64,000 nucleotides of DNA from Parus major (GCF_001522545.3 NC_031783.1:1180088-1244087); one strand, 5' to 3'. Shown: positions 34,481 to 47,493, counted from the stretch's first letter. Numbers and translations: made by a program. Notes: a model not told the origin generated them from the letters alone.

Positions 34481-37400
34481 GACGGGAGCATTCCAGCGCT
34501 GGGGAAACACGGGCTGTGCAGTGCTCCCGGGTCTTACTGCTGCCACACAAAAGTGATCAGCAAAAAGGGAACACCCCTCACTGACAACAGGAGACCGAAA
34601 AAGGAGATTCACGCTGAAAACTGCTCCTTGCTCAAACCCTGCAGGTTCTTTCCTAACTGTGAGAAATACCCAAACCTTCATCTAAGCTCTTCCTGGGGGC
34701 CAAGCAGGATCAGCCCAGGGATCCACCAGCCTTCCCAGCCGCTGTGGCCTGGGATCACCCCGGACTCAGCTCTGCATGCCTGGGTTCACTTTTAGCCGCA
34801 CAAGGAGCCCTGGAGAGCCTTTGTACCCCAGAGAGGGACCCCTGTTACTGCTCACAGCATATCCTGGGAGGGCTCTGAAGCCAGGAGGAGCTGCGGAGGA
34901 GCTCAGCTTCCCTTTTCAGCCTCCCCTGTTTGCCCAGGCAGAGTTGCACCCTTCACAGTACAGAGCCTTTTCCAGCTCTGGGCCAACCTGAAGAAGGTTG
35001 AGAAAAGCCCCGGGGAGCTTTTTCATCCCTCTTTGTTCATGGAGCAAAGATATTCCCAGCCCTGAATCTATAGATTGGCCCTTAAACTACAACAGTCTCC
35101 GGGGAGCAGAGAAACAAACGTAGATTTTGGTTGCGGTTTGTTGTGTTTTGTAGTTTTTTTCTGTTTCTTTTCATACGCAGACAGTCTTTGCCCAGGAGGG
35201 GTTAGCATGAAAAATGCATGTGGGGATTGGGGGAGCGGGGGGAGTGGGAGGAAGGAGCTATCGATCAAGTATCTCTGAAAGCCACACAGCTGTGCCAGCC
35301 CCGCCGCCTCTGCCAGCCCTTCCCGGTGCTCCCGGTGCCGGGCTCGGTGCCTGGCCGGGGTTTGGGATGGGGCACCTGAAACTGTACCCAGGAACCCCCC
35401 TGGAGCCCGGAGAGGAGCCCGTGCTGCAGTGATCAGATGTCTCTGCCAGCCCTTTCCAGCAGCGGCAATGCCAGGCTCGGTGCCTGCCCCGGGTTTGGGA
35501 TTCGGTGTCAGGAAACAGCTCTGGATCCTGCAGGGTGATCGGATCCTCCACAATCCCTCCCCGTGTGCGGCTCCTTCCATCCAGGCTCGCAGCTCCCTCC
35601 TTGCCCCGTGGCATGTCAGAAATGGGGTCGGTCCCTTTTCCCCAGATCCAAAGGATTCTCCTCCCAAGCCCCACAGGACCATAAGGAGGATGTGTGGAAA
35701 GCAACAGCTCTGCCCTCTGTACCTGACAAGCCTCCTGCCCACCCCACACCTCTGTACCACTCTAATCAGAAATAATCATGATTGCAAATTATAATGATCC
35801 TGAGCCTGATGCAAACACGGACACAGCCCAAGTTGGGGGGTGGGCTCCCCACAAGCACAACGATGTGTAACCCAGCCCACCTCCTGGACCTCCTGGACCA
35901 AGAAGAGCAAGCTGAGGCGTCTCCAGGTCCAGCAAGAGCTGGTGCTGGCAGGAGATCAGGGACACAAGTCCTGCTCTCAGCTTAGGAGCTGTGCTTTGTC
36001 TGGTCCCAGCAGAGCTCCTAGCAGGGCTGCTGGTTCCTGCAGGCAGTGCCCTCGCAGCTGTGTCCCTGAGAAACCCAGGGTACAACCCCTGGATCAGGGT
36101 AAGGCACTGCAGGGGTAAAAGCTTCTCCCAATGGTGCTGATTGAGATGGGAACATCAAAAAATGGCGCTGGAGTGGGCGCTTCATGCTCTCAGTGTCTCC
36201 CCCACCAAACCCAGCACTGCTAGCCAAAACAAGCCTGGAACCTGGGAGAACAAGAAGGGCTGATTTTAGGCATCACCTTGGCTGAAAGTGCCACAAAATT
36301 TGTCCTAAATTTGAGATTTGGGAAGGGTGGGAAAGGAGAAAAACAGCGAGGAGAAAAGCGGTGGGAGGAAGGGATTATCTTATCCCATGTCGGGGTAAAA
36401 TCCCTGACATTTTTACTTCTCCCTCTGGCTGAGCACTCGTGTATGGCATTGTGGACCTCCTGCTTTACCAGTGGCACCACAATGCAGCACCCAAGAGTGT
36501 CACCCTGGCCTGATTTAGCTGAGATTTTGCTCTGTTCCTGTGCACCCAGGGAGAGTGACTCGGTGCCCTGCTCACAGCTGGGATTTTGGGGTGTGAACAC
36601 AAACAAGGAGGCTCAAAAAAGCTGGAGAGGGGTTGAGCTGTCCTCATTGCAGTACAGAAATCTGAGAGCATTTGCCACCAGGAAGGATTTTCAAAGCTCC
36701 AGAGCCAAGGGGATGAGGTGTTCTCTCCTCTTGTCCGCTGTGGTCTGAGCCAAGGGCAGGGGGACTCCCTGAGCCCCCACCAGCTCTTCCTGTGCCCCCT
36801 GATCCTGAGCTACTGAGAGCCCCCAGGTTTCCACCCCTCACACAGGACAAGCTCATGGCCGCAGAAACAGAGCTTGGCCCAAATCACCGCCCCCACAGCC
36901 GGCACAGACCCTCGAGTCCCTGCCAGCCCCAGCACATCCCTGTCCCCGCCTGGCAGAGCCTGGGTCCATAACCCGGCTCCATCACACCTGGTTGCCCTCA
37001 GAGTGAGCATCTCCAGCCGTTCCCGCAGCCCCAGTGCCCACAGCAGGGTGCAGGGTGCTGCTGGGGTGACCCCTGTCCCGGCCTGGGTGGGGGGACACTG
37101 CTCACAGAGGTGCCTCTGACTGTCACAGGTTCTCTGAGTCCCCTTATCCAAATACAATCTTAATTACCGGCAGTGGCTGAGCTCTGATGCTCCCTGGGTT
37201 GACCCTTCCTGCGTGTACCGGGGTTCTGCATCGAGCGCTGTCCCTGCACGGGGCTGGCCCAGGCACCCAGGGAAGAGCAGAGATGGGGAAACTGAGGCAC
37301 AGAGCAAGGGAACATCCTCAGCCCTGCACCCACTGAGCAGTTTTATCATCTCTGCATTTGCTGGGGGTGTATAAGCCCAAATGCCCCAAAACATCAATTT

Positions 37401-38338
37401 CAATGATTTTGTCCATCTTTATCCCAATTACAATTATGGAGTCCCTTTTGCCCGGGACTGCCGGGGCTTTTCCAAGACTCTGGCAATTCGTGGAGGTTTC
37501 CCAGCCCCAAACACAGCCAGGGCTCCTCACTGCCCACATCATCTCCAGGAGCAGTTGATACCCCGAAGCAAACAATCCCCTCCCTGTCATAAACTCTGCG
37601 AGGCCCCTCGGAGCTGTTGCTAGGATGATTTTCCATTCAGCGGGACACGAAGCATTCCCGGCTCGGAGCGTGGTTCCCCTCCGTGGGGCCGGTGTGTGTT
37701 ACCGGGCTGGGCAGATCCCCCCACCCCGCACAGCCACACAAACCCTCCCGCACACTTTGCCTTGTGTTTGTCACCGTTCTGCCTCCAGCCCCCGTCCCCC
37801 TTCAGACCCCGCTGGGAACAGCTTCCCTTGCAGAGGAAATTCCAGTGCAGGAAGGTGAAGGCAGCCGGGCAGGAGCTGGAGGCGGCGGGCTGAGCATAAG
37901 TGTTTTTTAAAGTTGTTTGATGATTCCTTTTGCTGCTTTGTCAAAGGCAGCGGGACCCCCAGCGGGGCCGGGTGCGATGGTGTTGGGCGAGAGATGCCGG
38001 GGAGCAGCCGGGCAGGAGCCAGGAGCTTCCCACAGCCCAGGCGGACCTCGACAGCAATTAATGCGAGTAAAGGAAGGTTGGCTGGCCCGGGATGCTCTCG
38101 CACTCAAGGTGTCCGTGGTTGCGGGGACAGAGGCTGAGGCTGGGCTCTGCCAGATTCCATCTCCCTCTCTCCATCGCTGTCCTGAACTCCACTGGCACCA
38201 AAAAGGCTTTAAAAATCCCCACTGCTAACAGCAATAACTGCCCCGTGCCACCTGCACGGCAGCCGGGCACGGAGCAGGTCCCTCGCACCTTCCCCCTCCC
38301 TGGGACACCCTCCGGGAGAAGGAGACGGGGGCACTTAC
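34481..38338. other. Non-coding, no recognised feature
   Basis: Short open frames only, no classified repeat. It would be the 5' part of the PRR35 first intron if the exon below is used. Confidence 0.3.
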
Positions 38339-38560
38339 CTGCACTCAGGACTCCTCTGCCCTCGCTGCGGCTCTGCTCTGCCTGATGTTCGCTCTGTGGA
38401 AGTGGGAAGCGATTTAGATCATGCAGTAGGTTATATATTGTCTGCAAGTCTGGCCCTAGGGCGTCCATCAGTTGGTCTTGCTTTGCTCCTGCCCCTATAT
38501 GGAAGATGCATCACATGCTCCGCGGCTCCCAGCTATCCGCCTGGCGAAAGAGGAAAAGAA
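38339..38560 (-). other. Candidate distal first exon, possibly of PRR35
   Basis: On the minus strand the segment has a CATGTG E-box and a CCATATAGGG (TATA/CArG-like) element, then an ATG at 38468. The frame is open for 43 codons (MDALGPDLQTIYNLL...) to a very strong donor GTGCAG|GTAAGT; the exon ends at 38339. Its base composition differs from the flanks, suggesting selection. Joining it to the PRR35 acceptor (20755) would give a 17.6-kb first intron. The ATG frame would then run out of phase across the PRR35 start and stop at TGA after 61 codons. The 5' boundary is a guess. It could instead begin an unrelated transcript. Confidence 0.35.
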
Positions 38561-40148
38561 GAAGGAGAGGAGAAAGGGGGAAGAAAAAAAAATTAAAAGG
38601 ATCTTCATCACCATGAAAGAGGCAGGGAGAATTTTTCAGTGGAAAACCCACCAGCCAGAAATCCCTGCCTGACCTGAACTTTCCCTGCTCTCCTTTTGTT
38701 ATCCCTGGCTCCCACTGCCCCTTTCATCTGCTGTTCAAGGCCGGGGAGATGCGAAGGCGCCTTCACCTTGATCACTGTCCTGCCTCGCCTCTGAGCAGGT
38801 GAGGGGCTGCAGCTTCTGCCGAGCGCTGCCATCCACCTGCAGCTCTCCAGCACTAAATATTTATCTCTCCCCAGCAATGCCCCCAGTGCTGCCAGGCAGG
38901 GAAGGGATGGGGCACTCCCAGGGCTGCTCAGCAGTCCTGTCCCAAACACACCCAACGTGCTGCGCATCAGGGCCATCAGATGGATGCAAAGTTACTGAGG
39001 TGGCACCTCCTGGAGTGGGGTGCTGGCCAGAAAAGCCCCATGTGGTGCTTGGAATGGGGGCTGCTCCCCTCTCCCATCCGAGGGAAAGGGGCTGATGGGG
39101 AGCTCCCCACACAGGATGAGTGTCCTGGCCACCACCACGGTGGGGACAGGAAGGACAGGCAGGAGGCTGCTGCACCTCCTGTCCTGCCAGATGTCCTAAT
39201 GGTTTGAGGACATTTCTCCGTAAGAAGCAGGAGTTTCCTCCCTTTTCCCTATCTCGCCTCCCTAGCAGGGCTGCATGGCCAATTGTGCAGAGCAGAGGCT
39301 GCAGAAATCCCAGTTTCACCATCTTCTGCACCAAATTTTACCTGGTGGCTTCTCAATCCTTGGTACCACTGCCGCCACCCCAGCAGCTCCCCAGGGCAAT
39401 GTGCAGGTCCTGCTTTCCCACTCACCTCCCGTGTCTCTCGGCTGGGAGCCAAGCAAGGCACATCACTGGGTGGGGAATTCCTGGCTGGAGCTTCTCTGGG
39501 ACAGCCTTGGCCTCCCTGACCTCAGAAAGGCGACACGAGGTGATGACATCCCTCCCAAACACAGAGCCATCCTTGGAGCCTGATGTCTTCTGGTGCACTT
39601 GGTCACATACTGCACAGATGGGCCATTTCTCTGTCCATAATGATGGGTTCCTGTTTTAATTATGAATATGGTGGGGGGTTTATGTAATGTTTTTGTTTGC
39701 ATTTAGTTAAGTCTCAAAACCTAAGAATTCTTCATCAAAAATTGAATTTGTTCCCATTCCAAACATCCCAATCTTGGCTGAGTTAACAATGTGCTCCCAA
39801 GGTCCCAGACCTTGCCCACAAACCTGCATTTTCTTCCAAACTGTGTTTCTACCTTCAGAAATACAGGGGGAAAAATTATTTTGTATTACACCATTTAATT
39901 GAAGAAATTCTGGAACCTTGAGTACACTGTCAGCTGAACCTGGGTGAGGGATTCCCATCTTAGGTGGCACAAACATGGGGAATTTGAGGTGGCATCTGAT
40001 AGGATCATCTAAATACAGAGCATCTGGTGCTGAGCTCCATGAGGTCATGAGCCAAGATTTCCTTATAACACCTTAGGGGCTGAGGGCCAAGGGTTAGGCT
40101 GGTGATGTGTCTGCATTGAAGGGTCTTTCTGGGCAGAAGGACACACGG
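38561..40148. other. Non-coding, AT-rich in second half
   Basis: 38561-38600 is a purine-rich tract (GAAGGAGAGGAGAAAGG followed by A-runs). 39600-40000 is AT-rich and might be an old unclassified element. No gene is seen. Confidence 0.3.
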
Positions 40149-40630
40149 AATCATAGAACCATGGAGTAGCCTGAGCTGGAAGGGACCCGAAAGAGTCACA
40201 AATCCAACCCCAGGCCCTGCACAGACACCCCAACAATCCCACCCTGGGCATCCCCAAGAGCATCATCCAAACACTCCTGGAGCTCTGGCAGCCTCGGGGC
40301 TGTGCCCATTCCCTGGGGAGCCTGGGCAGTGCCAGCACCTCTGGGGAAAGAACCTTTCCCTGAGATCCAACCTGAACCTCCCCTGGCCCAGCTCCACCAT
40401 TCCCTCGGGTCCTGTCACAGAGCAGAGATCAGAGCTGGCCCTCAGGAGGAGCTGCAGCCCCAGTGAGGCTCCCCTCAGTCTCCTCTTTTCAAACCAAGTG
40501 TCTTCAGCCACTCTTCACCTGGCTTTATTCCCCTCTATATCATTCTCATGGCCCTCATCTGGTGGCTCTTTAATAGGTTTAGATCTTTTTTATGTTGTGG
40601 TCCCCAAAGTGCCCCCAGAACTCCATCTGG
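40149..40630 (-). mobile_element. CR1 LINE 3' fragment
   Basis: Begins AATCATAGAACCATGGAGTA and continues CTGAGCTGGAAGGGACCC, CTCGGGGCTGTGCCCATTC and GCCCTCATCTGGTGGCTC, the reverse complement of about 480 bp of a CR1 end. Confidence 0.9.
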
Positions 40631-41470
40631 GGTTGTGTCTATTGCCTTTGGTTCATCAGAGCTGGGCTGAGCTGAGCTCTCCTCCCTTGGAGCTCCCACC
40701 TCCATCCTGCTAAAGCTCAGTTCTCATCATTCTGAGGATGTTGGAGGCAAAGTCATGGAGAGGCCAATGCCTGGTCTGAGCATGCCTTGTCCACGAGGAC
40801 CAGGATTTCCTCAGAGTGCCGCATTCTCACAACAGAATTGCTTCTGGCATCTCTGTGTGCTCTGGAGCTTTGTGGTGTTGCTGCAGAGGGGCCCATGGCC
40901 ACACCAGGTGCTCTGGTCTTCCCAACCTCAGTTAAAATAGCTGTGTCAGAGCAAAGGATGTTTCCCTGGATCTCCATCTCCAGGGAAACGCTGCTGTGAG
41001 TCAGAGCAGAACCTGCTGAGGCTTTGTGAGAGCTCACAGCTCTTTCCAGCTGAGGAGTCACCTGTTGGGACTCTTCCTCCCAGCCACAGCTGTGATCTTC
41101 AGGGCAGGGCAGTCCCACCTTCTTTAGGCACCTCCTGATGGAACAGCACAGGGAAATCATTCTGGACACAGAGCAGGGGCTGTCTCTTTCTGGGTGCTCT
41201 CATCAGGAGGGAAATGGCACTGCTCCTTTCTCTTTAGTTTGAACTTCACTTGGGTTCCCCTTCAGCCTCTTCCTGAGGTTCTCAGTGACTTTCAGCAATC
41301 TTGAACTCATGGTTCTGATCATGGAATTCCTTACTTGATCCACACTTATCCTGGCATTTTGCCATACACAAACACGCTTTTCCAGCTTTGGGTAAGGGCC
41401 CCATCCCCCCTGCCAGGATCCCCATCCCACTGAACGCCTTCCTCTCATGCTGGTGCCACTTTGACACGAC
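40631..41470 (-). pseudogene. Possible decayed coding or retroelement remnant
   Basis: Two adjacent minus-strand frames, 41448-41203 and 41169-40753, are longer than the surroundings (81 and 138 codons) and read like protein (RKRLKGNPSEVQTKEKG; SEEILVLVDKACSDQA). They lie in different frames with a stop between. I cannot assign a family. It may be a broken domesticated or repeat-derived sequence, or chance. Confidence 0.2.
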
Positions 41471-43039
41471 CTCCCACCAGGCTGGAGGTGTCCCTGCTCA
41501 GATAACAGAGCTGCATCCAGCTGGGAAGCTCAAAGGCAAACACAGCTCAGACCCTCAGGAGACGCTGTTCCTGTTGCTGCAGGATCCAGGGAATCTGAGT
41601 CCTGGTGCAAATCACACCTCCTTGCTGAGCAGGCTCCTGCTAACAGACTCAGCCTGCTCCAGGGGATGGGAACAGGAGCTGAGGGATGAAAGCAATCAGG
41701 ATAATTAATGTCCTTGTGGTTCTGTACTTGTGAATGTTCAGGAACTGAATGGCTTTGAATGGCTTTGGAATGGGAGGGATGGGCAGACCTAGCCAGGCAC
41801 TGCTGAGGTGTGAGCTCCAGCAGGAACCACTGAATGTGGAGAAATCACACTGGTTCATAAGGTCCCCCAGCTTTGACCTGTAGGAAGCTTGGAGAGTGCC
41901 CAGGAGAAGTCTCCTGTGAGTTTACCCTGCCTGTGCCCTCTCTCATTTCCACTGCTGACCACCAGAGACCTTGTTAGAAGGACATTTTTCATGGCCTTGT
42001 GCAGCCACCAGCTTCTTGTGTCCCCTGTGGTGGGTTCAGACTGGGCAGAAGATGGGGAAGTCTCAGGCCAGTTCCAGAGGGACCCAGATGATATTTTCTA
42101 GAATTAGTTCAAGTTTTCCATTTTAGGAAGACCTATTCTTTTGATTATAATCTTTGACAAATCAAATGGACAATTAACAGTTGTGCATATCTGGTTTTTG
42201 GAAGGAATTTGTTTCCCTGAGGACCAAAGGAAGGACCAGTTCCCATTCCAATGGAGTCTTGAATCTGGAGAGTTTTGTTGTTCTGCCCAGAACTAAAGAC
42301 AGTTTCTTCTGCTTTGCTTTTGTCTATTCAGCTGAAAGTCCCACCAGAAGGATTTTACTGAAGGTCTCAGAATTGAAAACTCAGGTATCTACACGTCAGT
42401 GCCTAGGGCAGGTATCTGTGGTTGGGGCCTGAAATGATGAACCTGAACCTGGTTAAGGGGGGAGAGCCTTGTCCTCCAAGGAGCCAGCCCTGGAGTCAGC
42501 CCTGCCTCTGCAGCTGCTCAGGGGAACTCCCTGGGAGCAGTTTGGGTCCTGTTGGGGCAGCTGCCCCCACTGCCCTGTGCAGTGCTGGGGTGAGGAAACC
42601 CCTGCCAGGAGGGGGGAATTTCTATTTTGTTGTGTGGTTCAGAGGTGATGGAGAACCATGGTGGGTGATGGAGAAGACAGAGAGGCCTGAAGGGGCTGTG
42701 GCTGCAAAGTCCATCAGCTTTTGCTGTGACAGAGGAGCTCACGAGGCTGGAGGCAGCTGCTGTGGCAGAATGAATCTGGAGCCCATATCCCTCCCTGCCG
42801 CAATTAAAAAGGCGGAAAAGGGGAAAAGAGCAGCTTTGCTGGTGACCTTTCCCTCCTGCAAATCTCAGCCCACCTCACTCCCTACTCTCAGCATCAGGAA
42901 CAAACAGCCGGGCTGGGAGCTGGCAGACCGGTCGTGGCACAGAACTACCCAAGGAGGTTGGCCGTGCCTGTGTGTGTGTGCTCACCACAGTGGCTGCTTT
43001 CTTCCAGCCTGCAGGCTGCTCCGGGGAGGGGGAGCGGGA
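41471..43039. other. Non-coding, no recognised feature
   Basis: 42100-42420 is AT-rich and could be an old unclassified transposon. Otherwise no repeat or gene is recognised. Confidence 0.3.
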
Positions 43040-43265
43040 AGGGTTCGCTTGCCAGCTTCTCCTGAGGTCCACTGAGAGGTGTCTGTAGGGCTCATCTCGA
43101 AGAATGTCAGAGTGCATGTGCTCCGCGAGACGGCCTTTCAGAAGGCATCAGTCCTGCTGTCACGCAGTGGACCACAAATCGGGAGTGACAGCTGTCTCCG
43201 TGTGCACCATCCATCTGTGGCAAATGTGTCAGCTAGCTGAACACTCCCGAGGAAACTGCTACGGA
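43040..43265. promoter_or_regulatory. Possible conserved element with paired palindromes
   Basis: Carries TGACAGCTGTC (43186-43196), nearly the palindromic TGIF/MEIS site TGACAGCTGTCA, and the perfect 12-bp palindrome TCAGCTAGCTGA (43229-43240) 33 bp on. CpGs are interspersed and no repeat is seen. A GA-rich run follows at 43266-43318. Confidence 0.27.
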
Positions 43266-43318
43266 GCCGGGAGAGGAGGAGGAGAGAGGGGGAGTGAGGG
43301 TGAGGGAGAGGGGGAAAA

Positions 43319-44732
43319 GCACGGCAGCAACAGGGGCCACGAGCAGCAACACGTTAACCCAGCAAGGCCAAGGGTCCTGCGTGGTGCTGGAAGAGAGAAC
43401 AAAGGGCTGTTGTGTGCTGGTACCTCCAGTGCTCGGAGGAGATGCCCATTAAACAACAGCCCTTTGCTCTCCCCACCCAAGGAGCTCCAAACCATAAACA
43501 TTATGTCACAAAGCTGTCACACACGGTGGTGTCACTGGTGCCACTCTGGAGGGATGAGGACAGCTGGACTTGTCCAAGGCCATGGCTGGAGGTGCAGCAG
43601 ACCTGGGAGAGAGTGCAGCAGTCCCAGCACCACCCCAGCTGCTGATGCTGCTCGGGACCAAGGAATGGGTTGGGCACTGGGGCCGTGGTGGGACAAGCTG
43701 TCTCCTCTCCTCTGATGGATATCACCTCCCCCTCTTCTCCTCTCCCCTCCTGTTCTTTCCACCTCACTGAATTCTTCATCCTGGCTGAATTTGGTGCTGT
43801 GGGACATCACAGCCATAGGAACTGCATTTGTTTTACCACGCTTCTGAAGCAGGTCCATAGAGTCAACAGAGCAAAGGCGATAGAGACTCTCTTCCCTTGA
43901 ATTTCTTCACTCATACAGTTCAAATGTGCTTGAAGAGGGGATTTCTTGGGCTGGAAAAAACTTGATACTTACAAACCACTCACTCCAGATGATACCCATA
44001 AAGTTCAGTCCCCTCACCTGGCCTGTGTTTTTGATGCTTTTCCACCTTTTGAGATCCTCTACCACAAATTTGCCATCAGCTCAAAAAAATCCTTGGAACT
44101 GTTGTACCAACTCTGGAGAGCTACCTACTAAATGATGTATGAACTGGAGTCTTTCCAATGGAAAGCTGCTTGGAGTATTGTCCATGTATTCCCAGAGACC
44201 AAGGAGGTGGGAGCTGCAGGCCACCAGCCACTGGTGACAGAGGCACCTTGTCACCGCTCAGCCCTGGCAGTGAACAACGACCTGAGTGCTCATTCTTGGA
44301 CAAAAGCTCTGTGCAGGCACATTCAGGGCTGTTTGGAAGGGGGAGAGCCTTACCTTGTTCCTGTGGAGGTTGGAGGACAGAATTTGAAGAAGGTGCATAG
44401 GAGGTCAAGGTCTGGAGCTTTCTCTGTAGATGTTTCTGCTTTATGGTCTCAGTTAAACTCCAAAGTCTGGTTGACAATGGTAAACTGGGTTGTTTCTGGT
44501 CATGGCTGGGGACAATTTAATTTCCAGCCTTAAATTTTCCAGCAGGACACACCCACTGCAGAGAGGAAACTTGGCCAACAGCCATGTGTGGGTTCTGTAA
44601 TAACAAAATACCATTTTCCTGCCCCAGATCCCAAACCTGGGCCAGACATCTCCCCAAAGCTGGGGGCATTTCCTGGCTCAGGGTGCTGCTGCAATGATTC
44701 TGAAGAGCTTTGTCCATTCTCCAGTACAGAAG
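43319..44732. other. Non-coding, no recognised feature
   Basis: Short random frames only. No repeat or gene is recognised. Confidence 0.3.
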
Positions 44733-44921
44733 GAAATGGGATGGGATGGGATGGNNNNNNNNNNNNNNNNNNNNNNNNNNNNNNNNNNNNNNNNNNNNNN
44801 NNNNNNNNNNNNNNNNNNNNNNNNNNNNNNGGATGGGATGGGATGGGATGGGATGGGATGGGATGGGATGGGATGGGATGGGATGGGATGGGATGGGATG
44901 GGATGGGATGGGATGGGATGG
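44733..44921. repeat. (GGGAT)n array with assembly gap
   Basis: Perfect GGGAT/GGATG pentamers on both sides of 76 undetermined bases (44755-44830). The true array length is unknown. The open frames that cross it are not genes. Confidence 0.97.
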
Positions 44922-46870
44922 AAGAGACCAACAGTGACTGTCTAGTCCAGCTGCAGTCCTTTCAAACATTTAGCATCTGGAGCTGGGCATTGCAGCAAGA
45001 CAAAGCTCTCATTTCCACTGGAGTTTCAAGGAAAACTTTCCAACAAAGGAGACATGAAACCCCTGCACTGGCTGGGACAAGCTGGACATCTTCCTCACTG
45101 CCACAGCGCTGATGAGGAGGTCCCCAAAGCACAGGCAGTGACATTTCCAGGTTGGCAGCCCCGTGCAGGGGGCTGGGAACACTCACAGGAGCAGAGGAGT
45201 GGAACCAGTGGGGCAGGGAGGAGAGGAGCCCACCAGCAGGGAAAAGGGGAACATCGTGAAGAAGATCAGTGGTCTCAACCATTTTTCATGCCTCTATGCA
45301 ATCAGAGCTAATTACAGTTTAAATCCCAGAATAAGCAAAATATTCCTCCTCCCATTGGGTTTGAATGATAATCCCTCTAGAAGTGCTTATTTATAACAGC
45401 ACTTAGCACCAAACTGAGCAGTGAACACAGCTAAAACCTTGTCTGGGAGACAGGAACCTGTCAGCCAACAAAGCCAGTGAAAGGTGTTTCCACAGGGAAA
45501 ACATGGAAAAGACATGCAGATAATTCCCAGCTGATTTCCAACAGCCAGGGTGGTTTGAGGGAGACTTGCACAAAAAAGTTAATCAGGAAGTTCAGTGGTT
45601 GAGTTACCAAAAGCCACATTGGTCTGGCAGAGGTGAGTTCTCTGCTTGTGAAAGTGTGAGTGTGTGAAATATGAAACAATTTATAGAAGGATTAATTCTG
45701 TACTTCTTAACCAACTAAGGACCACTGGGAATCAGGGCAGATGAGTTAAAGTAATCTGTGGAATAAAAATTATCCCAGAAACGTGGGAAGGTGAGAGCAG
45801 AAGCAAATATAGTCCCAGCATCAGCTGTCACGGGTAACAGAGCCTCATGAATCAGGCTCTAAAACAGTGACTTCCTCCATATCATTAAAATTGCATCTTC
45901 TCTGATTGCCCTGCTGGCACTGGGATGCTGAGCCCTTCATCCCTAGCCTGGGTTTGTTTTGAACATGTACAAATGATCACACGAGGCACAAAGCACAGGG
46001 AGGCTGGGTCAGAGCAATGGGAGGCTCCTGCTCTTCGGGTGCCTTCCAAAGGTGCTCCAGAGAACAGATGTGCACATCTGTGAGGGGATTCCAAAACAGC
46101 AGAGAGTGGCAGCCTAGTTTGGGTGTGGAACCCTGAAGAATGGAGGGGAAGAATGAACACAGCAGCATTCAAGGGGAAAATAATTCCAGTAATTCAATAA
46201 AGCAAAAACTGCTCTGATCAAGGTGTCCTCAATTCCAAATTGAGCAAAGATGGCTGAAACAATGATCTGAGTAAGACAAAATGGAAAGCTAAAGTCTCCA
46301 TCCTGTTAGTGTGAAGCTCCTCTATCTTGTGCCTGTATCAAACACATACCCAGAGGTATTTCATATTAAATCTGGGCAACCGAGACCACCAGAGATTGTG
46401 CACTTGCCCAGAAAATGCAGTAACAGGGTGGTAAAGAAATGCTCAGTGACTCAGAGAGAGGAACTGGCTTTGCTTTTCTTTTCAAGGATTGATCTCTAAA
46501 GCCTTCCAGGAGTACTGGAGCTGTGAGAGGCTTTGCACAGGCCCCAGTCAGCGCCTTCCCCATCCAGCTCACCTGGTGCATCATTACTCGTACCATGTCT
46601 TCTGAAAGATTAAGCTGGACAGAGAGACTGGGAGCTTTTTTACCCATCTGATCTTCTGTTTCATCACTGTAAAATGCTTTCACAGATGTCCTGGTCGCCA
46701 CAGGTCTTTGGTTGGCAGAATTTCATGGGGACATGTGATTTGCATATCAATAATGCTCCCCTTGGCAGGTCCTTCCCCTGCTTGCTGATCCTTTCTTCTC
46801 AAAACTCTCCCAGGGCTGAGCTGTGGTCTGCATTTGGTGGCCTGGCCATTTTCTTGGCAGCTGGGAGAGA
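44922..46870. other. Non-coding, AT-rich
   Basis: No gene or classified repeat. 45300-46330 is AT-rich compared with most of the window. Confidence 0.3.
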
Positions 46871-47118
46871 TTTAAACTGACAGAGGGCAGGGTTAGATTA
46901 GTTAATAGGGAGAAATTCTTCCCTGGCAGGGTGGGCAGGCCCTGGCACAGGGTGCCCAGAGAAGCTGTGGCTGTCCCTGGATCCCTGGAAGTGTCCAAGG
47001 CCAGGCTGGATGGGGCTTGGAGCAGCCTGGGATGGTGGAAGGTGTCCCTGCCATGGCAGGGGTGGAATGGGATGATCTGTAAGGTCCCTTCCAGCCCAAA
47101 CAATCCCATGATTCGGTG
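46871..47118 (+). mobile_element. CR1 LINE 3' end
   Basis: Runs from TTAAACTGACAGAGGGCAGG through GCCCAGAGAAGCTGTGGCTG and GGATGGGGCTTGGAGCAGCC to CAATCCCATGATTCGGTGG, about 250 bp of a plus-strand CR1 end with the typical tail slightly decayed. Confidence 0.93.
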
Positions 47119-47438
47119 GAGCCACCAGTGTGCAGGACTCTGGCTGATCCTGCTGTTTTCCTGTTGGGATGTTCCCACTGTTTGCCCTGGAGAACAGCTG
47201 TGATCCTGCCTTATGGATCATCCCATCCCCTTGCTCTTTTGGGAAAGTGCTTTTCACCAGCCCAGTAAATACCCAGACTCCTTTGAAAACTGATCTTCTT
47301 CACCCTGCCTTCCCTGTCCGTGTTTGGATCTCACAGCTTGGTTTTCTAACAAGGGACCAGGCAGGGGTTTCATCTCCTTTCCTTGCAAAAGGTGTTCTTG
47401 TTGGATCCCAAAGTCACACCCAGGGACCTATTCCATGT

Positions 47439-47493
47439 GCTGATTTCCAGCTGATTTCCAGTTGATTTCCAGCTGATTTCCAGCTGATTTCCA
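47439..47493. repeat. 11-bp tandem repeat, five units
   Basis: Five back-to-back copies of GCTGATTTCCA, the third with one change (GTTGATTTCCA). Confidence 0.95.

Noticed and set aside
38400..38450. Possible microRNA hairpin around GTAGGTTATATATTGTCTGC
   Set aside because: Only a 5-bp stem (TGCAG/CTGCA) can form; no long miRNA-like stem.
44517..45112. Frames with MGWDG or IPSHP repeats
   Set aside because: They read the GGGAT array and cross the run of N.
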